Below are positions 1 through 5,652 of a DNA stretch of 5,784 nt, in pieces. This DNA comes from Verrucomicrobiota bacterium (GTDB taxonomy: Bacteria > Verrucomicrobiota > Verrucomicrobiia > Limisphaerales > JAGWYX01): assembly GCA_018969165.1 (NCBI GenBank), contig JAGWYX010000293.1:1-5784 (forward strand), given 5' to 3'. Each line of letters opens with the position of its first letter. Position 1 is the stretch's first letter. Made by a program: the position numbers and the translations under genes. The notes beneath the pieces were generated by a model that worked only from the letters and a program-made list of their open reading frames with translations, had not been told where the DNA came from and did no database searches.

Positions 1-1504
1 CGGACTCAATTTCACCGGGAGCATTTACGGCGTTGACACCGATGCCCTCCCCGCGGACGCCAATGGCGCCGTGGGCCCCAATCACTTCGTCGAACTCATC
101 AACGGCCGTTTTTCCGTTTACAGTAAAACCAATGGCCAGCGCCTGCAGACCATGACCGACCTGGCCTTCTGGGCCAAAGCCGGCGTTAACCTCTCCTCCA
201 ATCTCGATGTCACCGACCCGCGTCTGATCTTCGACACCGCCTCGCAGCGGTGGTTCGCCGTACAGGTGGACTTTGACCTGAATACCAACGCCAGCAACCA
301 ATTCCTCCTGGCCGTCTCCAGCAACGCGGACCCCACCGGCACCTGGACCGGCTTTGCCATCCCGGCCGATCCGGTCGGCGGCAACTTCGCCGATTTCCCG
401 ACGTTCGGCCTGGACGCCAATGGCCTCTACCTGGGCGGCGACATGTTCGATCCCTCCAATAACAGCCTGGGGCCTACCCTGGTGGCCATCCCCAAAAGCG
501 GCCTGTTGGCCAACCCGCCGACCGTCGCCGGCCTCACCAATTTCGGGCTCCTGGACTACGGCACTTACGGCTACATCCTGCAACCGGCCCTCACCTCGGG
601 GAACGCCACCTCCCCCGAAGCCGTGCTTGCCGTGGGCGACCTTGGTGATGATTTCCTGTCCCACTCCAACCTGGTGCTGACCCTCATCGAAAACGGGGGC
701 AGCCCCGGCAATGCCTCCCTGAGCACCCCCACGCCGCTCCTGGTCCCGCCTTACAGCGTCCCGATCAATCCCCCCCAACCTGACGGCTCCAGCAACCTCG
801 ATGACGGGGATACCCGCTTCAGCGCCGCCGTGTGCCGCGTGGGCGACCAGCTCTACGCCGCCCATAACACCGAGCTCAACAACCGCGCCGCGGTCCAGTG
901 GTTCGTCATCAACGCCGTCAACCAGACGGTCGTCCAAACCGGCACCCTCACCGACGCCAGGCTGGATTTGTTTTATCCCTCGATCGCCGCCAACGCCGCC
1001 GGCACGGTCGTCATTGCCTGCAACGGCTCCAGTTCCAACTCCTTCCTCAGCGCTTATGCCGCAGCCGGCCAGACCGTCAATGGCACGCTGACCTTCGGCA
1101 GTCTGCTCCTGCTCAAGGCGGGCCTGGCCAGCTATCAGAACGTGGACCCCACCGATCCGTCGGGCACCAGCCGCTGGGGCGATTACAGCGCCACGAGCGT
1201 GGACCCGGTTAATCCGACCCATTTCTGGACCATCCAAATGTACCCCGCCGACAGTGCCACGTGGGCCACGCAAATCACCGAACTCATCACCGATGCCATC
1301 GCGTTAACGGCCAAGGTCAGCGGCACCAACCTCGTCCTGACCTGGCCCGGCGCGGCCTCGGGTTTCCAACTCCAGTCCACGCCCAACCTCTCGCCCACCA
1401 ACACCTGGACCACGGTCACCCAGCCTCCCATTCTCAGCAACAACCTGTTCACCGTCTCGCTCCCGCTCGGCGGCAGTCAGGTCTTCTTCCGCGTCACCCG
1501 ATAA
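1..1504 (+). CDS. Secreted beta-propeller-like protein with C-terminal Verrucomicrobia-type module (5' partial)
   Basis: Frame 2 is open from the left edge to TAA at 1502-1504, giving 500 residues. Family-like sequence (PADANGAVGPNHF, residues 17-29) already precedes the first possible start, GTG at 71, so the true start and any signal peptide lie outside the window. Visible landmarks are the PADANGAVGPNHF block, WFAVQVDF-type strands, 'SSNADPTGTW', and a late RWGDYSATSVDP block at about residues 391-402 followed by FWTIQMYP. Such blocks recur in large extracellular proteins with propeller-like repeats. Residues about 434-500 form a separate beta-rich module (LVLTWPG, GFQLQST, final FFRVTR) that I associate with exported Verrucomicrobia proteins. 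The composition, rich in N, T, S, G and A with almost no Cys, suits an extracytoplasmic protein. I see no catalytic motif, so substrate and function are unknown. The gene converges on the receiver gene at 1701-2084. Confidence is high that it codes and moderate for the family. Confidence 0.85.
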   Translation, partial: GLNFTGSIYGVDTDALPADANGAVGPNHFVELINGRFSVYSKTNGQRLQTMTDLAFWAKAGVNLSSNLDVTDPRLIFDTASQRWFAVQVDFDLNTNASNQFLLAVSSNADPTGTWTGFAIPADPVGGNFADFPTFGLDANGLYLGGDMFDPSNNSLGPTLVAIPKSGLLANPPTVAGLTNFGLLDYGTYGYILQPALTSGNATSPEAVLAVGDLGDDFLSHSNLVLTLIENGGSPGNASLSTPTPLLVPPYSVPINPPQPDGSSNLDDGDTRFSAAVCRVGDQLYAAHNTELNNRAAVQWFVINAVNQTVVQTGTLTDARLDLFYPSIAANAAGTVVIACNGSSSNSFLSAYAAAGQTVNGTLTFGSLLLLKAGLASYQNVDPTDPSGTSRWGDYSATSVDPVNPTHFWTIQMYPADSATWATQITELITDAIALTAKVSGTNLVLTWPGAASGFQLQSTPNLSPTNTWTTVTQPPILSNNLFTVSLPLGGSQVFFRVTR

Positions 1505-1523
1505 CCGGCCCCATCGGATCGGA

Positions 1524-1546
1524 CTGCGGCTTCTCCCAAGCCGCAG
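1524..1546 (+). terminator. Terminator-like hairpin after the secreted-protein gene
   Basis: CTGCGGCTT (1524-1532) pairs perfectly with AAGCCGCAG (1538-1546) across a 5-nt loop, CTCCC. The hairpin begins 20 nt after the stop codon. No T-run follows, so it is not a textbook intrinsic terminator; it could instead act as an mRNA 3' stabiliser. Confidence 0.4.
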
Positions 1547-1581
1547 CGCGTGCCGGGCCGCTGCGAGATGAGGCAGATGGG

Positions 1582-1659
1582 GGCGGGGTCAGGTCTCGAC
1601 ATTTGACATATCCCCCTGTCCGGCGAACCGGATGTCAAATGTCGAGACCTGACCCCGCC
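1582..1659. repeat. Perfect 28-bp inverted repeat with 22-nt loop (MITE/REP-like element)
   Basis: Bases 1582-1609 and 1632-1659 are exact reverse complements over 28 bp; the left arm starts GGCGGGGTCAGGTCTC and ends TTTGACAT. The 22-nt loop (1610-1631) holds a nested small stem, TCCGG-CGAA-CCGGA (1619-1632), which shares one base with the right arm. The element lies between two convergent genes, so a transcript from either side would fold into a very strong stem and it could work as a bidirectional terminator. From memory, arms of the type GGGGTCAGGTCT...TTTGACA occur as dispersed palindromes in many environmental genomes, sometimes near Y1/REP-associated transposases. That link is recollection, and no transposase is present here. 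Confidence 0.85.
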
Positions 1660-1700
1660 TCACCCATGAGATTTCGGCCGGCCGGCAGATTGGCGCCTCG

Positions 1701-2084
1701 CTAGGCGGATGCTTGCTCCTCCAGCACCTCGCGCACCACCCGCAACAGCGTCTCGGGCGAAAACGGCTTGGACAAAGTGCGGTCAACCCCGAGCGTTTTC
1801 GCCAACGTCGAATCGCTGTCCGTGCGCCGGTTAAAGCCGCCGGAAATCGCAATGACCTTGGCGTCGGGAAAATCGCGCTTGAGTTCCATGATGGTTTCCA
1901 ACCCGACCTTCTTGGGCATGAGCACGTCGGTGATCACGAGATCCGCCGGGCTCGCCCGATACAGGGCAATCCCTTCATCGCCGGTGGCCGCATCGGCCAC
2001 GGTGTAGCCGGCGTCGGTGAGGGCCTCCTTCAGCAGGGCGCGGAGATCCTCCTCGTCGTCTATCACCAGCACGCGTGCGGTCAT
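1701..2084 (-). CDS. Single-domain response regulator (CheY-like receiver)
   Basis: This 127-residue protein is a complete receiver domain and nothing more. The acidic pocket is D9-D10 in VLVIDDEED, the phosphoacceptor is D53 in ADLVITDVLMP, the switch residue is S81 in VIAISGG, and K106-P107 gives the conserved Lys-Pro pair in LSKPF. The usual MPxxDG after the phosphorylated Asp is MPKKVGLE, with Val in place of the common Asp. No DNA-binding or enzymatic output domain follows, so it should act by protein-protein contact or in a phosphorelay. ATG at 2084 is chosen because receiver homology starts at once (MTARVLVIDDEED) and AAGGAG lies just upstream. The frame extends to a TTG at 2147, but those extra residues look like translated leader. 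The gene is divergent from the feo operon. No histidine kinase is in the window, so its partner is unknown. Confidence 0.93.
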   Translation of the reverse strand: MTARVLVIDDEEDLRALLKEALTDAGYTVADAATGDEGIALYRASPADLVITDVLMPKKVGLETIMELKRDFPDAKVIAISGGFNRRTDSDSTLAKTLGVDRTLSKPFSPETLLRVVREVLEEQASA

Positions 2085-2086
2085 GG

Positions 2087-2092
2087 CTCCTT
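2087..2092 (-). promoter_or_regulatory. Shine-Dalgarno-like site of the receiver gene, short spacing
   Basis: Read on the minus strand, AAGGAG is followed by two bases and then the ATG at 2084. The sequence is a good match to anti-16S, but a 2-nt gap is shorter than usual. It still favours this ATG over the upstream TTG. Confidence 0.5.
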
Positions 2093-2137
2093 GATGCGTC
2101 GAAAAGAGCGGCAAGTCAAGACCCGGCAAAAAGCCTC

Positions 2138-2166
2138 TTGCAACCAAGTCTCAACTGACCTAGACT
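2138..2166 (+). promoter_or_regulatory. Candidate sigma70-type promoter for the feo operon
   Basis: TTGCAA (2138-2143) and TAGACT (2161-2166) are separated by 17 nt, each matching four of six consensus bases. Transcription would begin near 2173, just before a GTG at 2175 and the chosen ATG at 2187, giving a very short leader. The 102-bp divergent gap (2085-2186) shows no clear Fur-box or DtxR/IdeR-type palindrome. Promoter consensus in this lineage is not certain, so this is a weak call. Confidence 0.25.
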
Positions 2167-2186
2167 GCCTCGCTGTGAGTGACCCG

Positions 2187-2492
2187 ATGCCACCCGAGCC
2201 CGCCCCGGCCTGCGGTCAACCCTTTCTCTGCCCCTTGAACCAGGTCCGCACCGGGGCGTGTGTCCGGATCAAACAATTGGCGGCCGCGCCCGAAGTGACT
2301 CATCGCCTGCGGGAACTGGGATTCTGCGAGGAGCAAAAAATCCGGCTGCTCAGCCGCCAGGCCAATGTGATCTGCCAGGTCTGCAATGCTCGCCTGGGCC
2401 TGAGTTCCCAACTGGCCGAGTTCATCCTGGTCGAACCCGTCCCCTCGCCAGTCGAGGTGACCGAATTGGATCCGGCCAAAGCCAGCCGCTGA
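2187..2492 (+). CDS. feoA: FeoA-family protein, cysteine-rich (first feoA copy)
   Basis: This is a 101-residue FeoA-like SH3 domain protein, expected in the cytoplasm as a regulator or partner of FeoB. The family pattern runs from about residue 16 to 84: PLNQVRTGACVRIKQL, then HRLRELGFCEEQKIRLL, then NARLGLSSQLAEFILVEP, which matches the usual G...I, rL.elG and L...A..I.V positions. It is odd in having six cysteines (C9, C15, C25, C47, C63, C66), including CQVC at 63-66 where canonical FeoA has a loop between strands. That pattern could bind metal or be redox-active, but this is inference. ATG at 2187 is preferred; an in-frame GTG at 2175 would add four residues, and neither has a clear Shine-Dalgarno. 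The second feoA starts 44 nt after this stop. The family call is firm and the start is less sure. Confidence 0.88.
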   Translation: MPPEPAPACGQPFLCPLNQVRTGACVRIKQLAAAPEVTHRLRELGFCEEQKIRLLSRQANVICQVCNARLGLSSQLAEFILVEPVPSPVEVTELDPAKASR

Positions 2493-2536
2493 CTGCCTGG
2501 GGTGCCGGCTGCCAACCGCCCCACCGCCTGCGTCAA

Positions 2537-2788
2537 ATGATGCCCGACCGAAGCCAGCCGCTCACGTCCCTCACCCTCGGGGCCGCCGCCACGGTGACGC
2601 ACATCAACGTGCCCCCCGAAAACCGCGCCCGCCTCCTTGAAATGGGCCTCCTGGTCGGAACCCTGGTCCAATTGGTCCGCTTCGCCCCTCTCGGCGATCC
2701 CGTCGAAATCAAAGTGCGCGGCTATCATCTCACTCTCCGCCGACACGAAGCCGAACAGATTCTGGTCGCGAGCCCGCCAGGCTCCTGA
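2537..2788 (+). CDS. feoA: FeoA, canonical ferrous iron transport accessory protein (second copy)
   Basis: This 83-residue protein covers one FeoA SH3-like domain with little extra. PLTSLTLGAAATVTHI is the first strand region, RARLLEMGLLVGTLVQLVRFAPLGDP is the signature rLlEmGl..G block with the following strand, and VEIKVRGYHLTLRRHEAEQILV is the closing pattern (G...L....A..I.V). It contains no cysteine, unlike the upstream copy, so the two are divergent paralogues and not a recent duplication. FeoA is known to interact with FeoB and to be needed for ferrous iron uptake. Two adjacent ATGs (2537 and 2540) could each start it; no good ribosome site precedes them, so coupling to upstream translation is possible. 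The stop at 2786-2788 is 4 nt before the feoB start, which suggests coupled translation. Confidence 0.92.
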   Translation: MMPDRSQPLTSLTLGAAATVTHINVPPENRARLLEMGLLVGTLVQLVRFAPLGDPVEIKVRGYHLTLRRHEAEQILVASPPGS

Positions 2789-2792
2789 GACC

Positions 2793-5294
2793 ATGAATCC
2801 GCTCCGTAATCCTCCTGACAGCGGACCCGAGTCCGCCCGCGCTCCCCTCGAACCCGGCCAGCGCCCACCCGCGTCGGCGGCTCCCGAACAACCGGGCGCG
2901 CCAGACGCCGCGGCTGCCCGCGTGCTCGGCGCGACCGGTCCAGGCCGGGGTTCAGGAAATCCTGTGCCGGCTCCGACGACGTCGCCCCGGCCCTCGAAGT
3001 CCATTCCGCCCTACGTGGCGGTGACCGGGAATCCGAATTGTGGGAAGACCACGCTCTTCAATGCCCTGACCGGGCTCCGTGCCAAGGTCGGCAACTACGC
3101 CGGTGTCACCGTCGAACGCAAGGAAGGACGCCTGCTGGGTGCCCCGCCGACCAACCCGGTGATGGTGCTGGACCTGCCCGGTACCTACAGTCTGAGCCCG
3201 CAATCCCTCGACGAACAAATCGCCCGCGACGTCCTCTTCCACCGACTGCTCGAGGTCCCCGCCGCGGCGGCCGTCATCGTCGTGGTCGATGCCTCCAATC
3301 TCCAGCGCAATCTCTACTTCGCCACCCAGGTGATCGAGTTGGGTTACCCGACGATCATCGCGCTGAACATGACCGACGTCGCCGAAGCCAACGGCCACCG
3401 GATCGACGCCTCTCAGCTCGCCGCGGCGCTTGGCGTTCCGGTCGTGCCCATGATCGCCAGCCTCGGTCAGGGCGTGCCCGATCTGCGCCGACACATCCTG
3501 GACCTCATCCGCGCCGGGAACCCGCCGCCGTCCCCGGCGCGCTTTTGTGCATTGCCACCTCTGTTCGCCCGGGAAGCCGAGGCCATCGCCGATCAGTTGC
3601 GCGCAGGGCCGCCGAGCCGTGGGGAACGTCGATTCGCCGAGGCCCTGCTGCTGCTGACCGACGCCAAGAACGCGGCCGCCTCGGGCAACCATTACCCGCC
3701 GGCCATCCACCAGGAAATCGCCACCGCGCGCCGGCGACTCGAGGCCGCCGGGATCGATTGGCGCAGCGCCACCATCGAGGCGCGCTATGCCCGAGCGGCG
3801 GTAATCCAGCAGGCGGTTACCACCGAAGAAGCCATCACGGGCGAGACCTTCAGCGACAAACTGGACCGCGTCCTGACTCACAGAATCTGGGGCGTTCTGA
3901 TTTTTGTCGCCATCATGACGCTGATGTTCCAAAGCATCTTCAGCTTCGCCCGCATCCCGATGGACTTGTTGACCGTTGGCGTGGACTGGATGGGCAGCCA
4001 GGTGGCGCACCTTCTTCCTCCGGGCGATTTGCAGAGCCTGCTGGTGGACGGCGTCATCCAGGGAGTCGGCGCGGTGATCGTGTTTCTGCCGCAAATCTGC
4101 CTGCTCTTCCTGTTTATCAGCCTGCTCGAGGACACCGGTTACATGGCGCGCGCCGCCTTTCTCATGGACCGACTGATGAGCCGTGTCGGGTTGCACGGGA
4201 AGAGCTTCATCCCGATGCTCAGCTCGTTCGCGTGCGCCATCCCGGGTATCATGGCGACGCGCACCATCGAAAGTCCCAAAGACCGACTGGTCACCATCCT
4301 GGTGTCGCCGCTGATGAGCTGCTCGGCGCGGTTGCCGGTTTACACGCTGTTGATCGCCGCCTGCATCCCCGAGCGACGGTATCTCGGCGTCCTGACCTTG
4401 TCCGGGCTGACGATGCTCTCGATGTATCTACTGGGCATCGTTGTTGCGCTACTCATGGCGTGGCTGTTCAAGAAGACCCTCCTGCGCAGCGGCACGCCAT
4501 TGCTCATCATGGAACTGCCCCCTTACAAACGCCCGGTGCTCGCGACCATCGTCCGCCACATGTGGGACCGCTCCAAGCTGTTTCTGCGCCGCGCCGGCAC
4601 CGTGATTCTGGGCATCAACATCCTGCTCTGGTTCCTGGCCACCTACCCGCGCAGCGCCGCGGTGGATCAGCACTTCGCCGCCCAGCGCCAAGCTATCCTC
4701 GCGCAAAGGCTGCCGAGCGAGTCCAGACCCCGCCTCGAACCCGGTAGGGCCGAGCTGCCGCTCGGCCAGGCGGCACCGCGGCACCGCCCTCCCACCTCCA
4801 CGATTCCAACGCCCGAGCAGCGGGCGGCGCTGGACGACCTGAACAAGACCGAGGCGGGCGAGAAACTCCGGCGCAGCTTCGCCGGACGCCTGGGCCAACT
4901 CATCGAGCCCGCGATTGCGCCGCTCGGCTTCGACTGGAAAATGGGCGTCGGCATTGTCGCGTCGTTTGCCGCGCGCGAGGTGTTCGTCAGCACCATGGCG
5001 ACGGTCTATAACGTCGGCGATTACGACAAGTCCGAGACGGCGGCCAAGAGCCTGGCGGACACGTTGCGCGCGCAAAAGCGCGAGGACGGTTCGCTGGTTT
5101 ATACCCCGCTGGTGGCGGTCACGTTGATGGTCTTCTACGTCTTCGCGCTGCAATGCGTCAGCACGGTGGCCATCGTCCGGCGCGAAACCAACTCCTGGAA
5201 GTGGCCGCTGTTCCAGTGGGCCTACATGGGTCTGCTGGCCTGGGGCCTGGCCTTCCTGACTTACCAAGGCGGGCGACTGCTGGGGTTGGGGTGA
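2793..5294 (+). CDS. feoB: FeoB, ferrous iron transporter with GTPase domain
   Basis: This 833-residue inner-membrane protein imports Fe(II) and carries a cytoplasmic G domain. G motifs are GNPNCGKT (79-86), the NYAGVTVE switch (101-108), DLPG (127-130) and NMTD (192-195). A helical regulatory region follows at about 255-350. The membrane part starts near residue 364 and has the two gate motifs SFACAIPGI (478-486) and MSCSARLPVY (508-517), LLEDTGYMARAAF (444-456), SFAAREVFVSTM (724-735), and a C-terminal FALQCVSTVAIVRRETNSWKW helix pair. Two parts are unusual. Residues 1-73 are a Pro/Ala/Gly-rich extension before the G domain, where typical FeoB begins a few residues before GNP. Residues about 620-690 form a long polar linker between membrane segments, containing a REP-like palindrome (4744-4767). 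ATG at 2793 is chosen because it lies 4 nt after the feoA stop. The same frame reaches an ATG at 2637, but that would overlap feoA. A GTG start near the G domain (codon 75) is possible but would cut into its first strand. Confidence 0.96.
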   Translation: MNPLRNPPDSGPESARAPLEPGQRPPASAAPEQPGAPDAAAARVLGATGPGRGSGNPVPAPTTSPRPSKSIPPYVAVTGNPNCGKTTLFNALTGLRAKVGNYAGVTVERKEGRLLGAPPTNPVMVLDLPGTYSLSPQSLDEQIARDVLFHRLLEVPAAAAVIVVVDASNLQRNLYFATQVIELGYPTIIALNMTDVAEANGHRIDASQLAAALGVPVVPMIASLGQGVPDLRRHILDLIRAGNPPPSPARFCALPPLFAREAEAIADQLRAGPPSRGERRFAEALLLLTDAKNAAASGNHYPPAIHQEIATARRRLEAAGIDWRSATIEARYARAAVIQQAVTTEEAITGETFSDKLDRVLTHRIWGVLIFVAIMTLMFQSIFSFARIPMDLLTVGVDWMGSQVAHLLPPGDLQSLLVDGVIQGVGAVIVFLPQICLLFLFISLLEDTGYMARAAFLMDRLMSRVGLHGKSFIPMLSSFACAIPGIMATRTIESPKDRLVTILVSPLMSCSARLPVYTLLIAACIPERRYLGVLTLSGLTMLSMYLLGIVVALLMAWLFKKTLLRSGTPLLIMELPPYKRPVLATIVRHMWDRSKLFLRRAGTVILGINILLWFLATYPRSAAVDQHFAAQRQAILAQRLPSESRPRLEPGRAELPLGQAAPRHRPPTSTIPTPEQRAALDDLNKTEAGEKLRRSFAGRLGQLIEPAIAPLGFDWKMGVGIVASFAAREVFVSTMATVYNVGDYDKSETAAKSLADTLRAQKREDGSLVYTPLVAVTLMVFYVFALQCVSTVAIVRRETNSWKWPLFQWAYMGLLAWGLAFLTYQGGRLLGLG
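4744..4767 (+). repeat. REP-like element (GTAG plus perfect palindrome) inside feoB
   Basis: GTAG (4744-4747) is followed directly by GGCCGAGC-TGCC-GCTCGGCC (4748-4767), a perfect 8-bp stem with a 4-nt loop. This is the architecture of REP sequences used by RAYT transposases: a GTAG or GGAG tetranucleotide 5' of a hairpin. It spans eight codons (around residues 651-659, GRAELPLGQ) in the polar linker of FeoB and keeps the frame. An 8-bp direct duplication, GCGGCACC twice (4770-4785), follows immediately. The structure is directly visible; the REP identity is inference. Confidence 0.6.
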
Positions 5295-5298
5295 GGCA

Positions 5299-5319
5299 AA
5301 TGCGGAATGCGAAATGTCG
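5299..5319 (+). repeat. Short heptamer repeat AATGCGG/AATGCGA/AATGTCG
   Basis: Three 7-bp units that begin AATG follow each other just after the feoB stop. The third unit is degenerate. No gene is visible here, and the tract could be the remnant of a larger tandem repeat. Confidence 0.4.
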
Positions 5320-5330
5320 CGGCTCCGGCC

Positions 5331-5471
5331 GTAGCAGCGGACGTCAGTCCGCTCCACCTTCTCCCGCGGACGACCGCTTTGCCAGCCGGGGCGCCTTTCG
5401 CACAACGGCACCGCCACGCCATTGCCCAAGCCGCTCGAATGCAGTTCGAGCCGACTCACGTCGGCTGCTAC
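5331..5471. repeat. Array unit 1 core (141 bp)
   Basis: The head hairpin is AGCGGAC-GTCA-GTCCGCT (5336-5353) after GTAGC. An internal GCGG-ACGA-CCGC stem follows in the left half. Near the right end are GCTCGAA-TGCAG-TTCGAGC (5433-5451) and AGCCGAC-TCAC-GTCGGCT (5449-5466), then GCTAC, which is GTAGC on the other strand. The inverted ends extend outward to GGCCGTAGCAGC (5327-5338, and its complement at 5464-5475). Confidence 0.85.
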
Positions 5472-5491
5472 GGCCGCGCGTCAATACCCTC

Positions 5492-5632
5492 GTAGCAGCG
5501 GACGTCAGTCCGCTCCATCTTCTCCCGCGGACGACCGCTTTGCCAGCCGGAGCGCCTTTCGCTCAACGGCACCGCCACGCCATTGCCCAAGCCGCTCGAA
5601 TGCAGTTCGAGCCGACTCACGTCGGCTGCTAC
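5492..5632. repeat. Array unit 2 core (141 bp)
   Basis: It differs from unit 1 only by C to T in the CCACCTT stretch, G to A in CCGGGGC, and A to T in CGCACAA. All end hairpins are intact. It is preceded by the 20-bp spacer 5472-5491. Confidence 0.85.
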
Positions 5633-5652
5633 GGCCGCGCGCCAAAACCTCC

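Noticed and set aside
1991..2020. GTAGCCGGCGTCGG in the receiver gene as a REP-like site
   Set aside because: The possible stem is only about 3 bp, and the bases are explained by conserved receiver coding sequence.
2085..2125. Promoter for the receiver gene (TTGACT on the minus strand)
   Set aside because: The -35-like word is good, but at 17-nt spacing only CATCAA is found, and the start would fall on the ribosome site.
2085..2147. Upstream TTG start for the receiver gene
   Set aside because: The extra residues do not resemble a receiver domain, and the ATG at 2084 has an AAGGAG site.
2085..2186. Fur box or DtxR-type operator before the feo operon
   Set aside because: I read the divergent gap on both strands and found no AT-rich palindrome resembling either consensus.
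2479..2562. 12-bp direct repeat AAGCCAGCCGCT (2479-2490 and 2551-2562)
   Set aside because: It lies in the end of one feoA and the start of the next; it is short and plausible by chance in GC-rich coding DNA.
2952..4196. Long open frame antisense to feoB, and a similar one at 4449-5459
   Set aside because: They lie opposite a clearly conserved gene, are rich in H, R, G, D and Q as expected for GC-rich antisense frames, and show no domain.
4726..4736. GACCCCGCCTC shared with the right arm of the inverted repeat (1651-1661)
   Set aside because: Only 11 bp match with partial flanking similarity; not enough to call a remnant of that element in feoB.
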